Source of the DNA: Panax quinquefolius
Lineage: Eukaryota > Streptophyta > Magnoliopsida > Apiales > Araliaceae
DNA: 64,000 bases
Direction of reading: 5' to 3'
NCBI GenBank assembly: GCA_020205615.1
Contig: CM035170.1
Coordinates: 31,372,123 to 31,436,122, forward strand
Below, piece after piece: positions 57,326-64,000 of the stretch (its first letter is position 1; each line of letters starts with the position of its first letter). The position numbers were made by a program, and so were the translations under genes. The notes below the pieces were generated by a model that searched no databases, was not told where the DNA came from, and saw only the letters and a program-made list of their open reading frames with translations.

Positions 57326-58131
57326 TGCCGACGCCGGGATTTTTAGATGTCCCTTCTCATTACTTGTTCTTTGGTGTTCTCATTTTGGGTGAGATTTGTT
57401 TGAAAAATAAGTGAAAAAGGTCCCATGTATAATATGTCGACGATGGTGCGAAGAGTCGCTAGTTGGTTTTTTAAATGGTTGTACCAACACAACCGAAAAG
57501 GTTTGCACTTTGACTTTCTAGTGATGTGACATCATAAATGCGAATTGCGGTGAAACCGAGATTCATTAGGTTTCGGGGACTTGGTTATACGGAGAGGAAG
57601 GTGTTAGGCACCCCACATCCGTGTTACTATGATGACCACTCTTTTTTTGGTTATCACGGAGGAAGGTGTTAAGGAACTATTATCAAAATGCGTGTGTGTG
57701 TGGTTCAATTTGGAAGTAGTCACGAGGCCTCATTCAACCTATACGTGGTTTGAATTTATGTAAAAATTGGTTTTAGCAAGATATAACAATGATGTTTTAA
57801 AAAAGGTTTTTCAAACCTCGATGCTCAATAGTAATTGAGACCTTTACACTCCCATTTTATTAAGTGATCGGCTTGATTGACTTTATTTTACGGATGCTGA
57901 GGCATCCGTATGCAAAATAATGTACAAAAATAATGCCAACTTCCTCATGGGTATGGAAACCATCTGAGGAAATTCGAACAAATCGCAAAATAATTTACAA
58001 GTCGCTTACATTAAAAATGTCCATCACGAACCGAATCTAGATCCAATGGGTGAATGAATCAGTGATCACATGATTCTGGCGCCTGATACCGCAATTTTGT
58101 ATGAAAGCGAAGGTATATATATAAAAGAATA
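57326..58131 (-). repeat. Element G 5' LTR, truncated
   Basis: It matches 41079-41880 from TGCCGACGCCGGG through 'ttgtatgaaag' and the TATATA run. Homology stops at about 58127, just before the Helitron-like terminus. A short piece near 57645-57670 ('cacggaggaaggtgttaag') looks like a local duplication absent from the other LTR. Confidence 0.85.
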
Positions 58132-59321
58132 TCTATCTATAATATAAAGGAGAGTAGAGAGAGAAAAAAGACAAATATCACATCTGAATCCTACGTCAGC
58201 AGCTCTCTCTCTCTCACTTATTCAAATTTCAAATCTTGTATCTCTTTCTCTTCTACTACAAAGAGAGCTCTCTCTCATTCGTGGCACCAAACAACTCCTC
58301 CCTCAAAACTCTCTTAAATCTCTTATACCTAGCCCTAATTTCAGCCCCAAATCTCTCATACCCATCCCTAAATCTCATACCCAGCCCCTAATCTCCAGCC
58401 AGAGCATAGAGAAACAGTGCGATAATCTGCAATTTCAGCCCCAAGTCGCAGTCATCTCTCTCTTCTACTCTCCGTAGATGCGATAATTGATAAGAGTAGC
58501 ATACACGATCGCTTATTTTAGCCCAATCTCGATTCGCTATACGATCGCCCAATCTCGATTAAGCTATACACGGTCGCTATTTTAGAGAGCAAAAAAGTTT
58601 GAAGTGCAAACGACCATGAATGAGAAAGCCAGAGTCTCCAAACATCGAAAGGTTTTATCCTTTTTTTCTGTTTTACAACTTGATTTGTTTTCATTTTTTA
58701 TCATATTTTTATCATATTTTTGGTACTCAGAATTAAATTTTATTTTTATCATAGTTCCTTGGCTTATTCCAACCTAACCAAGGGAATGGAAGAACTAACC
58801 AACTGAGCTTTCAAATGTGTTTAAATTCTATTTTTGGTAAAGGATTGAACATAAGATATCAATATAATTATTATTTTCTCCAAAAATCCAATGATTGAAA
58901 ATGGTAATGGGGCTAGCTCTCCCTGGAACACACTCTTTTGAATGTTTTGCACATCAAACTATTATGTCCGCAAAGAAAAGAAACCCCCCAATGGTGGAAT
59001 TGGGTTTTTCGTTGAGATATAAAATGTTAATAGCTTCGTGGAAGATTTTAGTGGCAGAGAATCAGCATTGTATTTTACCACTTTGTTCGACTTTCAGAAG
59101 TATGCTTTTTGTTGTAAACCTAGCTATCTATTGTGTTTTAGCACTTATAAATAGTTTAGCTATGTCTAGATACCAAGCATGTTTCTGTGCTCACTGGAAT
59201 GATGGATGAGGAAGATAATGAGGGGTTTGCTTGTCGATTTCTTCAAAGGTGAATCTAGGTGAACATTCATATCACTAAAAAGTTGAAGGTCTCTCCGTTC
59301 ATCTCCACCGTCCAATAAAAA

Positions 59322-59433
59322 TTAGGGTTTACATCATATTCTTTATCAATCGCCATATAAAACCTAACAGCGAGGTGGAGAGAGCTTCTTTGATACTTAC
59401 AGATCGTTCCGGCCTTCAACCCAGTGTAATAAG
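59322..59433 (+). promoter_or_regulatory. Captured RPL7 promoter and 5'UTR exon
   Basis: A telo-box TTAGGGTTT at 59322-59330 is followed by TATAAAA at 59356-59362 and a short leader ending at an intron donor (AAG|GTGTGA, 59433/59434). The telo-box plus TATA plus intron-containing leader is a common layout of plant ribosomal-protein genes. The second RPL7 copy lacks this part. Confidence 0.6.
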
Positions 59434-60401
59434 GTGTGAATCCTTGATTATCATGCGCATTTTGTACACAACTCTGTATTGTCTATTCTATTTTAATTTT
59501 TTTAACCATATATATAGATATGCATAAATGTTCATATATATTTATATACACTTTTTGTATGCTATTTGATTGCTGAAAAAATGAATACTATTTTCCTCTT
59601 TGGTGCCGATGTAATGAAATATTTTCCGGTTCACGTTCAGCATAAAAAGATGCTAGCATTAAGATTTAACCTTGCATTTGATTTTGTTTTTTTCCATCTT
59701 GCTTTATTTGGCTCTTTTTCTGTTCCAACTGATTTGTAATATTGTGAATGGTTATGGAATATGTATTTTGTGATCTAATAGAAGTGCTATCCTTTTTGAA
59801 GAAAAAAATTTATTGGTGTACTGGGAATTTCTTTATTTACACGGCTTATTGACCGTTGATTTGAAGTTGTCTCTAAGTTCTATTAAATTGCAGCATCGAA
59901 CTTTTGTCACTCTGAAGCAAAATGGGTGAAGGTGCTGTTATCCCAGAGTCAGTCTTAAAAAAGCAGAAAAGGAATGAAGAGTGGGCTCTTGCAAAGAAGC
60001 AAGAGCTTGAAGCTACAAAGAAGAAGAACACAGAAAATAGAAAGATGATCTTCAACCACACTAAGTTATATGCAAAAGAATACGAGGAGCAGGTATAAGA
60101 CATTTAATTAGTGTTGTTTAGAAATGCTATAATATGACCTTCCAATTATTTAAATGGATCATGTGTCTATTTTTTTTCAGCAAAAGGAGTTGATCCGCCT
60201 GAAGCGAGAGGCACGATTAAAGGGTGGCTTTTATGTTAATCCATAAGCTAAGCTCCTATTCATTTCGTGGGTAAGAAAATTATGTTTGCCGGGCTTTAAA
60301 AGTTGGTAGAGATCATGTGTTTTAACATTTTATAAACTTCTAGGACTCACGCCATTGATCCAAAGACCAAGAAGATCTTGCAACTTCTGCGTTTGAGGCA
60401 G
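59434..60401 (+). pseudogene. RPL7: RPL7 fragment copy 1 (5'UTR intron, exons 1-3)
   Basis: A leader intron (59434-59893) precedes exon 1 (ATG 59922; coding to 60092; [20 protein letters not shown]), then exon 2 (60181-60270; QKELIRLKREARLKGGFYV) and exon 3 (60344-60401; DPKTKKILQLLRLRQ). All junctions have GT..AG. The protein is the N-terminal third of cytosolic ribosomal protein L7 (uL30) of the large subunit. Exon 2 has a TAA at 60244-60246 where relatives have Glu, and about 8 bases are missing in the FIIRIRG codons, so the frame is destroyed. No later exons are present. Confidence 0.9.
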
Positions 60402-61199
60402 GTAATGTCACTATTACAATTTGATGTGTTATACGTAAATTGTTTTGATTCCAAGATAATTGTTTTTTTTAGTTTGGGTTACCTTTTTTTTGTATTAAAG
60501 TTAAATATACAAGATGCTAGCATCTTACACGGCTTATTGACCGTTGATTTGAAGTTATCTCTAAGTTCTATTAAATTGCAGCATCGAACTTTTGTAACTC
60601 TAAAGCAAAATGGGTGAAGGTGCTGTTATCCCAGAGTCAGTCTTGAAAAAACAGAAAAGGAATGAAGAGTGGGCTCTTGCAAAGAAGCAAGAGCTTGAAG
60701 CTATAAAGAAGAAGAACACAGAAAATAGAAAGCTGATCTTCAACCGCACTAAGTTATATGCAAAAGAATACGAGGAGCAGGTATAAGACATTTAATTAGT
60801 GTTATTTAGAAATGCTATGATATGACCTTCCAATTATTTAAATGGATCATGTGTCTATTTTTTTCAGCAAAAGGAGTTGATTCGCCTGAAGCAAGAGGCA
60901 AGATTAATGGGTGGCTTTTATGTTAATCCATAAGCTAAGCTCCTATTCATTTCGTGGGTAAGAAAATTATGTTTGTCGGGCTTTAAAAGTTGGTAGAGAT
61001 CATGTGTTTTAACATTTTATAAACTTCTAGGATTAACGCCATTGATCCAAAGACCAAGAAGATCTTGCAACTTCTACGTTTGAGGCAGGTAATGTCACTA
61101 TTACAATTTGATGTGTTATACGTAAATTGTTTTGATTCCAAGATAATTGTTTTTTTTAGTTTGGGTTACCTTTTTTTGTATTAAAGTTAAATATACAAG
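59837..61199 (+). repeat. Tandem duplication of the RPL7 exon block
   Basis: Unit 1 (59837-60513) and unit 2 (60535-61199) both start TTACACGGCTTATTGACCG in the 5'UTR intron and end 'gttaaatatacaag'. They are separated by about 21 bp containing 'atgctagcatc'. The units are almost identical, with a few substitutions and 1-2-bp length changes in T runs, which indicates a recent duplication. Confidence 0.92.
60610..61088 (+). pseudogene. RPL7: RPL7 fragment copy 2 (exons 1-3)
   Basis: Exon 1 60610-60780, exon 2 60868-60957, exon 3 61031-61088, with the same GT..AG introns as copy 1 and the same two lesions: TAA at 60931-60933 and the 8-base gap in exon 2. Exon 3 keeps the ancestral GINAIDP text (gattaacgcc), where copy 1 reads gactcacgcc, so copy 1 has changed more there. 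There is no promoter or leader exon of its own. Confidence 0.9.
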
Positions 61200-61200
61200 G

Positions 61201-64000
61201 GTATGATCACCAAAAAATAATAAAATAAGAAATAAATAAATTTTTAAGGGTCAAAGCTTAACTGGAATTTCATTTCGTGGGTATGATTGATCTATAAATA
61301 TTAATCATTTTGAAGATGAAACAAAAAATTTCGGCTATTGAAAGGATCTTGGTGACTAACAAGATGAAACTTTGATTTATGAAAGAAGACGAATCAAACT
61401 GATTTCCATAATGCCTTGCTGGACATTATCCTGGAAAATGGATGATTTGTTGGATGCAACATTTACAAAGTGATTCATAAATTCAATCATTCATTCTTTC
61501 TCTTTACGCAAGTGTTTATTTACTAATCACTTTTCCAAAATGGAAGTCCAGTCCCATTTCTAAAAAAGTCTAAAAAAATATAATTTGAAAAGTAGAACAG
61601 AGAAATAGAGCCTCTCACATTCGTTTTTATCTAGAGGACAATGTATATGTGACTAATATTTCAAGTATTTGAATATTAATATTGTATTACTAGCACTTAA
61701 TTAATGCTCAATATTGAACCCTCTATCATTTGTTAGTTTTCGAAGTCGCTTATGATTCCTTTCGTTCTAAAGAAAAAGCAAAAGCATGAGAAAGGTATGG
61801 TGGTACCACTTCTACCATTTCATGTAGTAGTTTTCCATAGCTATCTGTATGTTGGGGTTTTAGTTCTTCTAGCATCATAATAAAAATTTCCCAAATAAAT
61901 GTAAAGGTGAAAAAAAAGTACAAAGAAGAAGAGTTTATAGAAAATATAAATTTATAGAATTTGGACAATTTTGAACATAATAATAGGGAAAGGATTAAAT
62001 ACAAGAAAAGAGCAATTTATGTAAGATGAATAAGGTCACAAAAAAGCATTTAGGTTGTAAGGCCAACATTTTTGTTAAGGTTATTAGAGCAGCAGAAAAC
62101 TAATTAGAGTTCAAGCTCTGGCAATCTTCAAATTGATTTTTGAAGAAACATTTCTATAATATAATTATACTATCACCACTTCATTAACTTAATATTCCCA
62201 AATCCTTACCAACTCTTTCTTACTTATAAAAAAAGGTTTGTAAAGATCTGGAAATATTAATTTATAATATTTTTTTTTTGACAAGTTAAGATTAAGTTAC
62301 CTAAAATATTTCCTTGGACATGTGCTGTTGGAGAACAAAGTTAAAGTAAAAAAACAAACCTAATCATTTATCAATTATAATACTTATGTGCCATCTGAAT
62401 TCATACCATTAAACTTCTGGAGTAACACCTGGATGACAAGTCCACATTTTTGATTGCTTAGGATATGATTTGCTTTGGAGTCACTGTACTCATTAGTAAA
62501 CCAAAGCTGTAAGTTACTATTTTTTGATAAGCAGTCCTCGATCTAAAACTTAAGATCTTGCTTTAAGAGCGATGAGCTGGTTGTTAGTTGACTAACCAAC
62601 ATGACCTTCCTACTGTTGTTTGTCTTGCTATTTCTCAATTTTGGAGTGGACCTTAATACTTGATTGGTTGATGTCAGGTGTCCTTTCTAAAGAATAGAGT
62701 CAATATTAAAAGTGGCACACCAAGCAGGTATTCCTTAGACTTGATATTTTTGGCAACTGTACCTAAACAAACTCAAACATCTAGACATTTGCTTATTTAT
62801 TAGTAGTACATACAGTTCACCATGTTAAAACTATATTGTGTTATCAAATGCTTAATGATTTATTTAAAACATACTCTTGCTAAGTGACTGAGGTTCAAAT
62901 GATGACACTTGATTCTTACCGTAAGTTGTTTGTTTGGATTATATATTTAGATTTTTTTTTTGTAGTTTGGTTACTGAGGAGCTTAAGGGTAACTTGGATC
63001 ATATTTGTCAAATGCAATGATCCAATTAAAACTTTACTTTTACTTTCGGAAATAAGATGTGATTTGAAAATTGGTTCTAGGAAATTGATTCTATTAAAGT
63101 TTATTTTACTGGTGGGAAATTGAACAGATCTATGCTCTTTTTGTTGTTCTCTAGTTTTAATTTTTTGTTCTTTGGGTATTGACTATCATTTTCAAAATAA
63201 TTATTTTCAGTTACAACCTAAAAATAGAAAGAGGATATGTTATCCAAAGTGTTTACTATGTTTTCTAGAAAACTAGAATCAAAGAATACAACATAAAATT
63301 AATTTGGAGGAAGGAAAGGGAAAAACATGTGACTGAATTAAAACCTGGATCATATATTTTATTGTAAAACTCTTCTGGAGGAAGAGAAAAACATATGATT
63401 TGAAATTTTCATGTAGGTTGCATCAAAGGTAAAGTGAATTTAAGATGAAACGATTTGGGGTTATTGTTTAAAGAGTGGTAGAATTTGATTTAATATATAT
63501 CAATACTATATTCTATGTAATAATTTGTCTCAGGTTGCAGGATATATTCTCGACTCTTTAACATTTTGACTATGCCTTATTAATAGTTTTGGATAAGTCT
63601 TACTCTTTTTTTAATTACCTCATTCACATGTATTTTTAACATAGTTTTATTTAATGATTTTGACCCTTTGGATTTGTGTTCTCACTCTCTCTCTCTCTCT
63701 TTCACAGCAGTAGCACACACAAAACACACACCCATTTGTACAAGAATGTCAAGGTATGAAAGTCTCTCTGACTAAGACTCTATATTTCTCTACTTCTCAT
63801 GCAGACACACAACACACATAATACATGCAAAAACACACACACGTAATTGTAACCAACCAAACACTCGCAAATCAAACTCACACACCATTATACTGCCACC
63901 AATACATATTTATGAGTTAAATCATTAAGCAAATGAACCGTTTGTTGAAATGGTACTAAGAATACTTTATGTGATTATAAGTCTACATTCATCCATATCT
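61201..64000. other. AT-rich sequence without recognised genes
   Basis: I find no protein domain, RNA gene or LTR terminus here. The later exons of RPL7 are absent. The short frames at 61750-62004 (minus) and 62884-63123 (plus) are hydrophobic, AT-driven and resemble nothing I know. It may be Helitron interior, host sequence or the resumed part of an older element; none of its text matches the missing parts of G's 5' LTR or C's right LTR that are visible elsewhere in the window. Confidence 0.4.
63684..63850. repeat. CT and AC microsatellites
   Basis: (CT)n at 63684-63701 is followed by several CACACA-rich runs (63713-63733, 63805-63843). Simple-sequence repeats of no evident function. Confidence 0.85.

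Larger units (their letters stand above)
41079..58131 (-). mobile_element. Element G: Tat/Ogre-like Ty3/gypsy, 5' LTR truncated
   Basis: Minus-strand element with a 3' LTR at 41079-43572, a PPT at 43574-43586, gag-pol remnants between 48361 and 55139, a PBS near 57302-57325 and the first 806 bp of the 5' LTR (as seen from the left) at 57326-58131. Tat-lineage marks are the D-G-G-S protease, a G-patch-like segment, two RNase H domains, the 'GVCGPHMSG' zinc region of integrase, and an antisense ORF in a long 3' region. All domains carry stops or frameshifts. The 5' LTR is cut by the Helitron-like start at 58132, so the second TSD copy is not seen. Confidence 0.88.
58132..61200 (+). mobile_element. 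Helitron-like insertion carrying RPL7 fragments (3' end not found)
   Basis: At the point where element G's LTR is interrupted, after an A, the sequence starts TCTATCTATAATATAAAGG. This is the type of 5' terminus seen in plant Helitrons, which insert between A and T and leave no TSD. 58180-58620 is CT-rich, then unique sequence. A captured RPL7 promoter and exon block follow. No Rep/helicase is encoded, so it would be non-autonomous. I could not identify a hairpin plus CTRR 3' end, so the right boundary given is only the end of the RPL7 repeat. Confidence 0.45.

Noticed and set aside
58895..59209. 104-codon plus-strand frame upstream of the RPL7 fragment
   Set aside because: No recognisable domain, no splice or promoter context tying it to a gene; likely chance in unique Helitron-like sequence.
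59873..60103. Minus-strand frames at 59873-60103 and 60600-60791
   Set aside because: They are antisense shadows of RPL7 exon 1 and repeat only because the exon is duplicated.
59922..61088. Functional RPL7 gene or pair of genes
   Set aside because: Both copies share a stop and an 8-base deletion in exon 2 and end after exon 3; later exons are absent from the remaining window.
61750..62004. 84-codon hydrophobic minus-strand frame
   Set aside because: Composition follows the AT-rich sequence and no family similarity is visible.
63250..63285. Possible Helitron 3' end (hairpin gttttctagaaaac followed by tagaat)
   Set aside because: The hairpin is not followed at the usual distance by CTRR and a T; a palindrome of this size is common in AT-rich DNA.

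Overview
This window is plant nuclear DNA, most likely from a eudicot with a large, transposon-rich genome. It is AT-rich and consists almost entirely of LTR retrotransposons. The only host-derived coding sequence I recognise is two broken copies of the 5' part of a cytosolic ribosomal protein L7 (RPL7) gene with plant-style introns. I see no intact host gene, no rRNA or tRNA gene and no CRISPR array. The ORFs are decayed element domains or chance frames.

The first 41 kb is a set of nested insertions resolved by terminal TG..CA dinucleotides, target-site duplications (TSDs), primer-binding sites (PBS) and polypurine tracts (PPT). Element C (minus strand, Ty3/gypsy, very long LTRs) has the end of its left LTR at 1-467 and 38146-38236, a gag-only interior at 38237-40079, and its right LTR from 40080. 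A solo LTR of a related family (D, 468-616 plus 33575-38145) sits in C's left LTR. Element A (617-33569, plus strand, Tekay/Del-like Ty3/gypsy) is inserted in D. A's leader carries another long solo LTR (B, 3212-18135), and B carries element E (3492-13452), a relative of A. A's gag is separately split by a Ty1/copia element (F, 18927-28157, minus strand).

C's right LTR is broken at 41079 by a Tat/Ogre-like Ty3/gypsy element (G, minus strand). G has gag, a protease, a G-patch-like segment, a probable 152-bp in-frame intron, RT, two RNase H domains, integrase, and a long 3' region with repeats and an antisense ORF. The antisense ORF resembles plant-mobile-domain/DUF7745 proteins and has a coiled-coil tail. 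G's 5' LTR is cut at about 58131 by a Helitron-like terminus. Downstream are the captured RPL7 promoter, 5'UTR intron and first three coding exons, with the exon block tandemly duplicated. From 61200 to 64000 I see only AT-rich sequence and microsatellites.

Inferred order of events: C, then D and G; A into D; B and F into A; E into B; the Helitron-like sequence into G. All elements look dead: premature stops, frameshifts, lost catalytic residues and internal deletions. The more unusual signals are an array of short hairpins with a conserved GGCCYGTAGTGC core in the A/E LTRs, telo-box clusters in the B and D LTRs, the probable intron and antisense ORF of G, and the duplicated RPL7 capture.
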